Source of the DNA: Tanypteryx hageni | Lineage: Eukaryota; Arthropoda; Insecta; Odonata; Petaluridae | Length of the DNA stretch: 64,000 nt | Direction of reading: 5' to 3' | Assembly: GCA_028673005.1 (NCBI GenBank) | Contig: CM054115.1 | Location: forward strand, 192,332,370-192,396,369 | Shown here: one piece after another, positions 44,003 through 55,222 of the stretch | Layout: every line of letters begins with the position of its first letter | Numbering within the stretch: position 1 is the stretch's first letter | Program-made: the position numbers and the translations under genes | Notes under the pieces: model-generated | The model's database searches: none | Seen by the model: the letters and a program-made list of their open reading frames with translations, nothing else | Told to the model about the DNA's origin: nothing

Positions 44003-44440
44003 GGTGACTCAATGGTCAGATTTATTGGGGAGCATTGTAGAAAAGAAGGAGCGAGTGTGGATTGTTTTTCCAAGGATAAAGGCTGAACAACTGGAAAACA
44101 AAATTCGTGCAATGGGCGATGATAAGAAGGAAAACTTGGTGTTATTGCATGTCGGAAGTAGTGATATATAAGGGGCGAGGAGTGATGATCACGTTGTGGG
44201 GCAGATTTGGGACCTGTGCATCGCGGCGAAGAAGAATTTTAAAAATGCAAAGGTGATAATTAGTGGAATTGTGCGAAGAAGGGATATTTCCAACCAAAGG
44301 GTTGATTATATAAATGAGGGGATAGACTGGGTTTGCAGTAAGCAAGGTGTTTGCTTTATGGATCCAAATTGCTGGGTCAAAGAGAGTGACTTGGCATGAA
44401 CTAGAAATAGAATAGAAATGGATCGTTTAAAATTGGAAAA
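44003..44440 (+). pseudogene. LINE B ORF1 fragment, SGNH-esterase domain
   Basis: It begins at GDSMVRFIGEHCR, block I of an SGNH hydrolase with GDS nucleophile, and continues to ENLVLLHVGSSDI, where the GTND of block III reads GSSD. It then reads into ISGIVRRRDISNQRVDYIN. The upstream coiled-coil part is missing by 5' truncation. A stop follows SSDI and another ends the fragment near 44399. By analogy with CR1 ORF1, this was the RNA-binding/esterase protein of the element. Confidence 0.65.
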
Positions 44441-44557
44441 TTTTTAGTGATGTCATTAATAAATTTAAGGGGCAGGGAAACTAGAAAAGGTTACTGGAGG
44501 TGATATTGAATGTGGGAAGGCGAGAACTGTCATAGACGCTCCCAGAGGTGAAACTAT

Positions 44558-47052
44558 GTGGGTTGTGGGAAGACGTCAGGCGGAATTTGTGGTGCCGCTA
44601 AGAAGGCAGGAAAAATTGACTCGGGTAAGGGCTTAAGAGTTCTTCAGGTCAACTGTCGTAGTTTACTAAATAAAACAAATGAGTTCTCAACATTATTGGA
44701 TGCATACAAACCGGATGTAATAATTGGGACTGAGTCATGGTTAAAAACCGATATAAAGACAAATTAAATATTCCCGAAAGATTTTACGACGCACAGGAGA
44801 GATCGCGATTCTAGGGGTGGTGGGATTTTCATTTGCGTAAAGGAAGGTTTACAGAGTGCTTTTGAGTGGGTTAGGAAGAATTGTGAAATGATGTGTGTAC
44901 GGTTGAGTGACTCGAGGGGCTGTAAATTTTTTGATATCATTGCAGCTTATAGGAGTCCAGGGTGCAATATGTACCTGTTAGAGACCTTGGACGAGTTGTT
45001 TTCAGAAAATGGTGGTCGTTCAAATTGCTTAATTGCGGGTGACATAAATCTTCCGAAAGTTAAGTGGGGAGGTGGAACTGCGCGAGGTGGGAGGGCACAA
45101 GAACTGATAAACAATCTGACCCAAGAAGAGGGTTTCTCGCAGGTAGTAGAAGAGTCTACTAGGGAAGGTAATTTGTTGGATGTTTTCATGTTAAGACCTA
45201 ATGAGCGTTTTTTAAGTGTGGAAACATTGCCAGGAATAAGCGATCATAAATCAGTATGTTTAGAATTAGGTCTTTATAAAACTCATGATATAGTACATAA
45301 AACTATTATCTGGCAATATAAAAAGGCAATAGAGAGGGTTTTTTAATTCACTTACGTGAAAACTTTTCGAGTTGGTCTGGGAAAGGAAAAACGGTGTAGG
45401 AAATATGGGAAAATTTTATAACTATAGTATTTGAAGGAATGCAAAAATTTGTTCCCAAAAGAGTACTAACTTTAAAGTCTGATCCTGAGTATTATAATAA
45501 AAATGTAAGAGTATTGAAAAAGAGTGTTAGAAAAGCGCATAAAGATAAGAGTAAAGGGGAAGAATATAGAATTAACTATAAGAAATTACTAACGGAACTA
45601 ACGAGGGAAAAAAGAAGAGCACAAGAAAGTTATCTCCTTAATATGCTAAGCACTAAAAATAATAATAAATTTTTTAAATATATCAGAAGTCGTAAGGATA
45701 GCTCGGAGAAAATTAGAACGATCAAGCGGAATAATGGGGAGATAATATCAGACGACGAAGGGATTGCAAACGAATTTAGTAACTGGTTCGCTAGTGTTTT
45801 TGGGGAAGAAAGTAAATAATTGATTCCTAAAGATCTCCACTCTAGAGGTCAGAAACATGGAAGGATTGCATCTGTGAAGTCAATCATGATAAGAGATAGG
45901 GACATAATGAAGAAAATTTTGAAGATCGGCAACAATAAATCAAGGGGGCCAGATAATATATCAAGTGAAATATTCAAATTTGGTTTAGATGAAATAATTC
46001 CATATATCAGAGTATTATTTAATATATCACTCCAAAACTCTCAAGTACCAGACGACTGGAAATTGGCAACGGTAGTGCCTATCTATATGGGCGGAAATAA
46101 AACAGATGTAGAAAATTATAGACAAATTAGTTTAACTTCGGTCGTGTGTAAGGTCATGGAAAGAATCATAGTTGATTATATAAGAGAGTTTTGGGAAGCG
46201 AATAATTGGATTTTTAAAAACCAACATGGGTTCAGGAGTGGTTTCTCCTGTAAAACACAGCTCCTTGCATTGTGCCAAGACATAGCTGAAGCCATAGACG
46301 AAGAAGAGGAAGCTGATGCGGCGGTAATAGATTTTTCAAAAGCGTTTGACACAGTTCCTCACGATAGATTAATTAGAAAGGGCATGAATATCGATCGGAG
46401 AGGAGTTTACTGGGTAAATGATTTTCTCGAGGGTAGAAGGCAAAAAGGTCAGAATAGGTGAGAAATTTTCAAAAGAATCTAATGTGACCTCTGGTGTTCC
46501 GCAAGGGAGTGTTATTGGACCTTTATAGTTCCTTATCTAGGTAAATGATCTCTCGGTTTCAATAAAGTCGGATATTAGGTTGTTTGCAGATGACTGCGTC
46601 ATCTATAGAAAGACATCGGATGAAAATTATAGCTTAGTTCTTCAGGAAGATATAGATAAGGTGGCAGGTTGGATAAAATTAAATAAGATGAATATAAATG
46701 TGAACAAAAGCAAATGTATTAAATTTACGAATAGGAGAGTTAGTAGTAATTATGATTACAAGATAAATGGGAAACAGGTACCGAAATCGAATCATTGCAG
46801 GTATTTAGGAGTCCTTATGACAAAAGACTTAGATTGGGGATTGCATGTTGATAATATATTTCATAAAGCCAACAGAAATGTACATTTTGTAATGAGAAAC
46901 ATTAGAGGGTGCTCAAAGACGGCAAGGGAATTAGCCTACACTTCCATTGTTAGGCCAACGTTAGAGTACGTAACGCCTGTTTGGGATCCATATAGAAAAG
47001 AGCTCACAGATAAATTAGAAAAGGTTCAGAGGAAAGCAGCGCGGTATGTGTT
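44558..47052 (+). pseudogene. LINE B ORF2: endonuclease-reverse transcriptase (5' part)
   Basis: Endonuclease: RVLQVNCRSLLNK, DVIIGTESWLK, CLIAGDINLPKVKW and LPGISDHKSV. All four active-site blocks survive, with one in-frame stop near 44765. Reverse transcriptase: SRGPDNISSEIF, VPDDWKLATVVPI, NQHGFRSGFSCKTQ, DAAVIDFSKAFDTVPHDRL, SGVPQGSVIGP, the intact catalytic IRLFADDCVIY and CRYLGVLMTKDLDW. It also keeps VRPTLEYVTPVWDPY and QRKAARYV. Stops near 45817 and 46459 and frameshifts near 45350 and 46460 disable it. The last codons before A3 are continued in frame at 51820. Confidence 0.9.
47044..47052 (+). repeat. Target-site duplication of A3, left
   Basis: GTATGTGTT, repeated at 51811-51819. 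Part of the match could be microhomology with the LINE tail. Confidence 0.75.
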
Positions 47053-47666
47053 TCACAGTCTTTACCTGGCTGTTGAAGTGAACGGACGTGCCTTTCACTT
47101 GCTCCTGCGAGCTCCTACGTAGCCTCGAGCGACTTGAGTAGCTAGCTGTAGCATTAGAGTAGCTGTAGTGTTAAGTAGAACTAACAATTTACTTTATTCT
47201 ATTGTTATCCTTCGGTAATTTTATTTAACATTCGTTTAAGTTATGTAATTAGTTTTGTTATAACATCCACGTTATAGTTTTTATTTTTCTCTACCGTAAT
47301 AGTTAACTTTTAAGCCTCGTAGATTCTTGTTAGAAATTTTATTCTCCCTTTGAGAAAATAATATTTATATCACAGTAGTTATTGTGTATTAGCATATTCT
47401 CGTTACATTTCTAGGTTGTTTTAGTTTTACGCTCCATAGTATATATATTTTTTCGTTGTTGTGTACTATCATCTCCTGTGCGTGATCTAACGTTGTTTGT
47501 GTTGTTTACGCCTTTCACTTTATACCTGTTTTGACCCTTTCTCGTTCGCTACACGAAGAGCGTCCCCGCTTTAAAACATACCAAATTCTTTAGCCTTATC
47601 CCATTTCAGCTTTTGTTTTTATATTGTAACTTTTTTTCGTTAGTATATAAATTAGGTAAGTTTAGG

Positions 47667-48697
47667 ATGGCTCCACTGAGGACTCCCGTTTCCTCCTTCT
47701 TGTGCGCCGCTGGTTGCGAGGCCATGAGGGCTCGAATCACGGAGCTGGAGAGGGTGGTTGCGGACTTCCTTCAGAGGGTGGAAAGGTACGAGGCAGCCTT
47801 GGTTCGTGTGGGGGGTGCGGGGTCATCCCTGAAATCTCGCCACGCTAAATTGGCGGCCCGGGTTTTCCTGGGTGCGGCAGCCGGTAGAGTGATCGGGGTT
47901 GACTCTGACTCCTTACCGCGGGCTGAGGGTCCTCGGGCAAAGAATTCCGATGAGTGGAGAGTGGTGTCAACTCGGGGAGGTCGTAGGGTGGTGCTGCGGA
48001 GACAGGGAGTTGGGAATGCTTCGGCGGGCTCTCTTCCTTCCAGTAATAGGTTCGAGGCGTTGTCGGAGGACGACTCCACGGCCATTGCGCCCATTCCCAC
48101 TCCCTTCCTTTCGATGGAGATCCGGCTCAAGAGGAGTCGGGTTGGGAAGGGGGGGGGGGGGTATTTAATATTAGGTAGCTCTAACGTTTGGCGAGTAACG
48201 GCACCCCTGTTATCCAGTGCCCGCCTGGAGGGAGTTGAAGAGCGGGCCTTCTCCACATGTATATCAGGAGGCACGGTGCCGCAAGTGACCAACACGGTGA
48301 GAGAAGCGGTAGAGGCGACAGGATGCTCTCGGCTGCTGGTGGTGGCCCATATTGGGACTATCGACGCCTCAAAGCGCGGGTCCGAGGAGATTTTAAGTTC
48401 TTTTAAGGACTTGGCCTCTGAAGTTGCTCGTGTCCGAGAGGAGTCTGGTTCCGATGTGCGGCTGACTGTCTGCAGTATAGTCCCTAGGATTGACCGCGGT
48501 TCTGAGTAAAAGTTGAAGGTCTGAACCGAAAGCTGTGGAATTTCTGTCGGGACTTGGGAGTGGACTTCGTCGACCTACGACCGAATATCGAATCGTGCTG
48601 TGCACCACTGTATCATTCTGGTGTTCACTACATGCCCGAATCGGCTCAGAGAGTAGCGAGTAGGATTCTCGAGCAGAGTAGGGATTTTTTAGGTTAG
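47667..48697 (+). pseudogene. A3 ORF1: CR1 esterase-type ORF1 protein, one frameshift
   Basis: The start, MAPLRTPVSS, aligns with A1 ORF1. A coiled coil (ITELERVVADFLQRVER) is followed by a variable linker that now contains a long G run at 48149-48160. The SGNH domain follows, with LILGSSNVWRV for block I and VAHIGTIDAS for block III (GTND changed to GTID). The frame closes early at 48507-48509 after CSIVPRIDRGSE. In another frame the missing C-terminus is readable, with LNRKLWNFCRDLGVDFVDLR and GVHYMPESAQRVA, which keeps the histidine lost in A1. A single shift near 48495-48505 is the main lesion. Confidence 0.85.
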
Positions 48698-48723
48698 AGA
48701 GTAGGGCAGGGTGTAGGTCAGTT

Positions 48724-51715
48724 TTGGGTCAGGGGATATTCGATGCATTTGTAGAAAATAAGAATTCCGAAAGATTAACTAATGATAGAGTATACACCGA
48801 GCGTAACATGCAGCACCAATTTTGCGATAGGTCATTGATAGAATGTTCCGTAATGGGCACGACGGGTGGCAATTCCAATTTTGATGCAACGCCATACAGT
48901 CGTGGGAGTGATTGTGGTGGGAGCGCATGTAATTTTAGAGTGGAAGAGAAAGTCAAGGGTGAGATTAGTATGCGAAGTGATAGTGAGAAATTAAATGTCG
49001 TCCTACTGAACTGTCGCAGCATCCGTAGGAAAATTGCTGAGTTCGAGCATCTTATTCGCAGTCTGTACGACGACGTCGTGATAGGCACAGAAAGTTGTTT
49101 AACGGATGAGATTCAGAGTCAGGAGATATTTCCTAGAGAATATCTTGTCTATAAAAAAGATCGCGCTAATAGATCGGGCGGAGGGGTTTTCATAGATGTT
49201 AGCGATAAGTACAATAGCAGTGAGATTCCGATAAGTGAGTAGGATAACGAGAGAGTTTGGTGCCGCATAGGTAAAAATGGTTCCAAAAAGGTGTTCTTAT
49301 GCTAGTGTTACAGGACTCCTAACGCTGGTGTAGATAGTTTTTTAAGTCTCGAGAAACAACTATCAAAGCTTATACTGATAATTCAAGATGGAATCGTTAT
49401 AGTCGGTGGTGACTTCTACTTACACTCATTTGATTGGGAAAAACCTATGTTTCTAATCTATAGGTAAAGAACGCGAATCCTGTGAGGCATTAATCGAAAC
49501 ATTCTGCGAGCACTCTCTCCTTCAATTGGTCAGAAAGCCAAAGCGATCGGGAAACATATTAGATTTATTAGCAACTAACGTCCCAGAAAGAATAAACAAA
49601 GTCACAATTGAAGATGGGATAAGTGATCATCAGGCCGTATATGCAGAGTGTAAGTTGAAAATCGATAGGCACCCTAATCCTCAAAGAAAGTTTTATATAT
49701 TTGCTAGGGCAATCTTTTCAAGCTTCAGGTCGTGCCTACTAGAAATACTACCTGGCTTCCTTGATATGACCGAACGATCAGGTGCTGAGTCATCATGGAA
49801 ACTATTCAAGGATGTAATGATAGAGAGTATCGATAAGTACATTCCAATTAAATTGAAGGTCGAAAATAAAGATCCACGTTGGTACAATAAGCAAGTTATG
49901 AGTGCGCTTAGGCGTCAGAGAATAAGCCAAGCGAAAATAAAAAATATGCCGTCTACATCATCCGATGAATAATGAGCAACTAAAGTTAAGACGTATAAGG
50001 AATCCCGCGCTAAAGTGAGAACTACTATGCGCGAGGCTTTTACTAACTTCCGGAATAAGGTATTAAATATTTATTTGAAGGAGGACCCTAAAGCGTTATG
50101 GTCCTATGTGAGAGAGGTCCAAGGTAGAGGCTCTAAAATACCTTCCCTGCGTAATGACTCGGGTGCCGTTATTCATGATAGCGTAGAGAAAGCCAACCTG
50201 TTAAACGGTCATTTTGTAAAAGTATTCACAGCCGTCACCGACCATTGCGTACATTATGCACCCGCAATAAGGGGAGACCTGATGGACTATATTGTATTTT
50301 CTGAGGTGGGAATAGCAAAACAATTAAGTTCAATCAGACATAACAAAGCCACTGGCTCCTAAGAAATTGCTGCTCCCGTTTTAAAAGAATTAGCTGAAGA
50401 AATAGCACCTTTTCTTCTGATAAACTTCGAGAAATATATTTCTCGCGCAGAGATCCCTAGCGACTGGAGGTTAGCTCACGTTACCCCAATTCATAAGGGC
50501 GGCGACAAGGAGAACCCAGAAAATTACAGGCCGATTTCTTTAACTTCGATATCGTGTAAGATTCTCGAGCATATACTCGTTAGCAACATAATGCGATTTC
50601 TTGATAGTAATTTATTGTTAGATGATTGTAAACACGGCTTCAGGAAAGGTAGGTCATGTGATACTCAGCTCGGTCTTATTGTTAATTATTTACTGAGAAG
50701 CGGAGAAAAGAATGCGCAGGTCGATGTCATCTTCTTAGATTTTAGGAAAGCCTTTGATAAGGTACCTCACAGGAAGTTAATAACGAAATTAGAAACCTTA
50801 GGCTTTAATTCCAAAACCGTTAGTTAGATCTGTGAATTTTTAAATCATAAGAAGCAGATGGTTGTTATAGATGGGAAATCTTCGAACTAAGTGGAGGTTG
50901 TCTCTGGCGTTCCGCAGGGTAGTGTAATTGGTCCGTTATTATTTCTGATTTATATAAACGATATCAACTCAGTAGCCAGAAGTAAAATTAGGCTTTTCGC
51001 GGACGACACCATCATCTATAGAGAAATAAGCAATCTGGAAGACCACCAGTATCTCCAAAATGACCTAGAAGCTATTTCTGCATGGTTTAAGGAATGGCAG
51101 TTAGAGATAAACCAAAAGAAAAGCTGCGTCATCAACTTCTGGAGAACCAAGAGTAACTCGTTGAATAATAATTATTCGTTGCACGGAGTAGAGATTCCAG
51201 TTTCAGACTCGATTAAATACCTCGGAGTCACGATCCATCGTGATATCTCGTGGGACACCCACATTGATAGGTGCCGCTAACAAAAAGCTGGCCTTTATAG
51301 GGAGAATAGTTCGAAATAGCTCCGAAAAAGTGAAAGAATTATGTTATTTATCCTTGGTTCGACCGCAGGTCGAATATGCTTCAGCTGTGTGGGATCCTTA
51401 CGAAAAGGGACTTACTAACGAGATAGAGAAGGTTCAGCGCAGGGCAGCTAGATTTGTAAAGAGGAATTACGATAGTAAACAAAGCGTAACATCATTAATA
51501 GAAAATCTGAAATGGACATCGTTAGACTGCAGGATAGAATTAAACTACTGGAAAAATTTATGTCGGAGGGACTAGCGAATGAGGTAGTAGGACTTATCAG
51601 AAGCCCGACGTATATCGGAAGGCAGGACAGTGAGGATAAGATTCGCAAGATCGACTGTAGAACGGAGCGATATAGAGGGTCGTTTTTCCCTAGGACGATA
51701 AGAGACCATAATTGA
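48724..51715 (+). pseudogene. A3 ORF2: endonuclease-reverse transcriptase, broken
   Basis: An N-terminal extension without known domain precedes the endonuclease (VVLLNCRSIRRK, GTESCL, then GGDFYLHSFDW where GDFNLPSIDW is expected, and GISDHQAVYAEC after a shift near 49445). The reverse transcriptase lies mostly in one frame: HVTPIHKGGDKENPENYR, CKHGFRKGRSCDTQ, VIFLDFRKAFDKVPHRKL, SGVPQGSVIGPLLF, intact FADD in IRLFADDTIIY and IKYLGVTIHRDISWD. Stops are near 49970, 50360, 50825 and 50888. Further shifts near 51265 and 51530 precede the SFFPRTIRDHN end. Confidence 0.9.
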
Positions 51716-51810
51716 AAAAGATAACGTAGGAAAACTATGGACCCTTGGTGCACTGCACCCCCTGCCATCCACCAAAATGGTAACTTGCAGGGTATAATGT
51801 AGATGTAGAT

Positions 51811-52183
51811 GTATGTGTTACGGAGATTTGGGAATGTGGATGGTGTAACAGAAATGATTAAAGATTTAGGCTGGGAAACGCTAAGTGAGAGTAGGCGTGT
51901 TAATAGTCTAGGAGGAATGTACAATGCGTACGTAAATAATAATGGCTGGGTAGACATGAACAGGCGGCTATGTAAACCTGAGTTTGTGGGGAAAAATGAT
52001 CACAAGTACAAAATAAGAATAATAAGGCAGAAAAGTAATGTATCTAAGTATTCATTTATGAATCGTGCGGTGTGGGAATGGAATACGTTACCTGGGGAAC
52101 TCTTCCAACCCTTTCCCAGAAATGATAAAACTTTTAAATCTAGAGTTAAATATATTAATATAAACGATATTCATTACTTTTAG
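51811..52183 (+). pseudogene. LINE B ORF2, C-terminal end
   Basis: Continues the B reverse transcriptase: VLRRFGNVDGVTEMIKDLGW, RRVNSLGGMYNAYV, MNRRLCKPEFVGKNDHKYK, VWEWNTLPGELFQPFP. Joined to 47052 across the duplication, the frame continues without gap (QRKAARYV then LRRFGN). Confidence 0.9.
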
Positions 52184-52475
52184 TATTACTATGTAACCAT
52201 ATTTTAAGACAAATAATTAACGAGGGAGCTGGAGGATGTAGATGGATTGCTTGGTGGGGTGAAAACTGTAACCGCTACGGTAGCTGTGAAGGCCTGCCAA
52301 GAACCTTGAAATTCTAAGCTCCAGATTTGAAAGATTCTTGGATATAGTATTGTAACTAGTATGTGAATTGTAAATATGATTTTAATATATTTATAGATTA
52401 AACGTTTGTAACTTTGACCCCGGGTCAGGTGCCCAATTGCATTATAAATATATATAATAATAATAATATAAAATC
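51811..52475 (+). mobile_element. LINE B, 3' portion (resumes after A3)
   Basis: It contains the right copy of the 9-bp duplication, the C-terminus of the B reverse transcriptase up to the stop at 52181-52183, a 3' region with GACCCCGGGTCAGGTGCCC, and a TA/ATAAT-type tail at about 52443-52475. Confidence 0.85.
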
Positions 52476-54101
52476 TCAAATACACTCACTCACTGTAATT
52501 ATCACCTATATGCTGACGATCTCCAAATCTACTTTTATTCGTGTGTTCCTGAATTTCCCGATGCTGTCGATAAAATTAACTCTGATCTAGCTTCACTCAC
52601 TCTTTGGAGGGCAAATACCTTTCTGAAGATCAACCCCGCAAAATGTCAATCTATTATTATCGGTTACCCCAAATTATTGGCTTCCATAGATCATAGCGAA
52701 TCTCCTCTTCTATCGATAGAGGGGTCCACATTGCATTTTCAAAAATCAGTAGTCAACCTCGGTGTCATAGTATATGAAAATCTATCCTAGGCTCCTAATT
52801 ACAATAAAATCTGTAGTACACTCAACTCCTCCTTGCACTCTCTCAAGAGACTCAAAAACGTATTCCCTAATTCCTTAAGTAAACTCTTAGTGACCACACT
52901 CCTATTTCCTCACTTTGACTATTGTGATGTTGTTTATAATGATCTCTCCTGTGAACTGACATTAAAACTGCAACGCACACAAAACTCCTGCATGAGATTC
53001 ATCAGTGACCTTAAAAAGAGTGACAACATTAGCGAACAATACAATAATCTTTCATGGCTTAAACTTGACGCTCGAAGGAACTTACATACCCTGATGCAAA
53101 TGTATAAAATACTTACTTATAACACACCTGACTACCTCTCTTCCCTCTTCAATGAAATCAATACAGTACACAAGCGGGATACTAGAGGCATGAATAACCT
53201 CCTTATTCCTCATCACAAGACGAACATCTACAATAAATCCTGTCAAGTCTCCGGTTGCCGACTCTGGAATAACTTAGATGAGAATTTTAAAACATCTTCC
53301 TCTTTAAACTTATTCAAACGCACCTGTGCCACTCACTTTCTAAAACAACAAAGTAATCCTTAATCATCTCTTTACACTCCCCATAAATTATCCTTACTCA
53401 AGTTTTTGTGTATTGTCTTATATTATTTTGCATTTTTAATTATAATTTTGTATTGTTTTTATATATTTCTTCTATTGTTTATATTTTTTCGTTGTTTTTA
53501 TTTTTTCTATTGTTTTATATTATTTTTTGTTGTATTATATTATTTATGTATTTTATATCATTTCCTGCTTTCATATAATATGTATGCCCCAACAACATTC
53601 TCTATATTCATTCATTGTATATATTTCATGTATATTTCATCTCATTCTGTATACTTGTATATTTCTTGTTTACATTACGTTACTACCTTTACGTGTACTT
53701 TTTTATGACGGTATATAATTACGCTGTATATACGAACTCTCCCACTATACATACTCCTTTCTATTTAATGTTGTAGTTTTGTATTATCATATGTACTCTC
53801 TCTAGGGTTTTCGCAGATTTTCCGCACCCCCCTTCTTAGTGGGTGTTTTCCTGCGTGGGTTTTACTAGGGAGGACATGACTGTTTTACCTAGGTTTTCCC
53901 CACAAACACAAATCTGTATTCAATTTTATCATTTTACTTTGTAAGATTTAGGTACATAATGTTTATATAATGTATTTTGTTATACCTTATTTTATTATTT
54001 TTCTTGTATTTATTATATTGACTAAGGTTTAAATGTAAGAACGGACCTTATGGTCTAAATTTCGCCTGAATAAAGACGATTATCTATCAATCTATCTATC
54101 C
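52476..54101 (+). mobile_element. LINE C, 5'-truncated
   Basis: It begins at the reverse-transcriptase catalytic box directly after the LINE B tail and has a T-rich 3' region (53370-54060). It ends GCCTGAATAAAGACGATTAT followed by (TATC)n at 54081-54101. A second copy of the terminus is at 40017-40089. Confidence 0.8.
52485..53362 (+). pseudogene. LINE C reverse transcriptase, C-terminal part
   Basis: A single frame starting CNYHLYADDLQIYFY, with the catalytic YADD intact. Next come LKINPAKCQSIIIG and VVNLGVIVYENLS followed by one in-frame TAG near 52786, then LLFPHFDYCDVVYNDL, LQRTQNSCMRFISDL and LWNNLDENFKTSSSLNLFKR. The architecture fits the CR1/Jockey group but differs from both A and B. 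The endonuclease and the N-terminal half of the reverse transcriptase are absent through truncation. Confidence 0.85.
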
Positions 54102-54420
54102 CTTTCTCCCTCCCTTAATCCCTCCCTTCCTCCCTCCCTTCCTCCCTCCCTTCCTCCCTCCTTTCCTTCCTCCATCCCTTCTTCCCTCCCTTTCTCCCTC
54201 CCTTCCTCCCTCCCTTCCTATCTCCCTTCCTCCCTCCCTTCTTTCCTCCCTTCCTTCCTACCTTCCTTCCTCCCTCCCTTCTTTCCTCATTTCCTTCCTC
54301 CCTCCCTTCCTCCCTCCCTTCCTCCCTCCCTTCCTCCCTCCCTTCCTCCTTCCCTTCCTACCTCCCTTCCTTCCTTCCTCCCTCCCTTCTTCCCTCTACA
54401 CATCCCATCACCTCGCCCTC
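54102..54420. repeat. Pyrimidine-rich minisatellite, about 12-bp unit
   Basis: CCTCCCTCCCTT-type units start right at the (TATC)n tail of LINE C. Confidence 0.9.
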
Positions 54421-54814
54421 TTCCTTCCACATGCCCCTGTCGTATCGAACCAGATGTCTACAAAACACGGAAATCCTTTAACCCTATGCGGCACCCGACG
54501 ACATCTCCTAACCTGCTCTTCATACAAACGGTAAAATTCCTATTTTATGACTTATTGCCTAAATTACACTCATGAGGTGTATTAAGCCTTCTAATGTATT
54601 TGTATTAAGAACAACGTTCATTCATTCATATGAACCCATGGAGTAGTTTAACTTTGCAGGAAATAGCCTGACAACACTTTTAATATTATCAGAGAAAACA
54701 TAATTGTTCGTGACCATAGTTTAATTGTTAGGAACAACAATTAAAAGAAGAATTAAAAGTGCGACATCCGGAATTACGCCCAGTTTTACGGAATAGTATT
54801 TATAACGTGTACCA
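54421..54814. other. Unassigned sequence
   Basis: Nothing recognised between the minisatellite and repeat E. Confidence 0.4.
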
Positions 54815-55222
54815 TAGGATTAACTAGCGTAATTGCCCGTCAAATATGACGGGATTATGATAACATTATTCCAAATATTTTTGATTTCGATATGAAAAGT
54901 CAATAAAGTATGTTAAATGTTGAGTGCTTTGTCACAAATGGAGTAATAATGATAAATGAATAATAATATTCCCTGCCTCCCTCTCGCCGTCCATCTCTCC
55001 CCCTTCCTCTCTCTTTCCTTCCATCTCTCACTACTCCTCTTCCTCCCTTTTAGCTCACCACTCCTCTCTCTCATTTACTCCTGTCCAAATCCATACATCT
55101 ACCTCTTTTCTCTTTCTCCCTCTTTGTCTCTTTCCTCCCTTTCTTTTCTAATTCTGTTCTATTCTAATTCTTTCTTAATCTCTATGTATCTTCTAATCTA
55201 TATCCCATCTCTGCGATCTCCC
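54815..55222 (+). repeat. Dispersed repeat E, copy 2
   Basis: It contains ACTAGCGTAATTGCCCGTCA, the hairpin CCCGTCAAATATGACGGG (54837-54854), a linker, and a pyrimidine-rich tract (54970-55222). It is inverted relative to 24346-24785. It is interrupted by the hAT element; the continuation CCCCTCTCTCTTAC is at 60984-60998. Confidence 0.7.

Larger units (their letters stand above)
44000..47052 (+). mobile_element. CR1-type LINE B, 5' portion (split by A3)
   Basis: It starts inside ORF1 (5'-truncated) and continues through the endonuclease and reverse transcriptase to 47052, where copy A3 is inserted. The remainder is 51811-52475. B differs clearly from the A copies in sequence and in its 3' end. 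Confidence 0.85.
47053..51810 (+). mobile_element. CR1-type LINE, copy A3, near full length, nested in LINE B
   Basis: A 4758-bp element: leader (47053-47666), ORF1 (47667-48697), ORF2 (48724-51715), short 3' region (CACCCCCTGCCATCCACC) and (TGTAGA)n tail. It is flanked by 9-bp duplications. It shares leader, ORF1 and ORF2 with A1 but groups with A2 in the reverse transcriptase. Confidence 0.92.

Noticed and set aside
43080..44112. Ser/Pro-rich plus-strand frame and Glu/Lys/Gly-rich minus-strand frame
   Set aside because: Low-complexity CT tracts beside LINE ends.
47667..48509. A3 ORF1 as an intact gene
   Set aside because: Compared with A1, it ends early through a frameshift; the true C-terminus is readable in another frame up to 48697.
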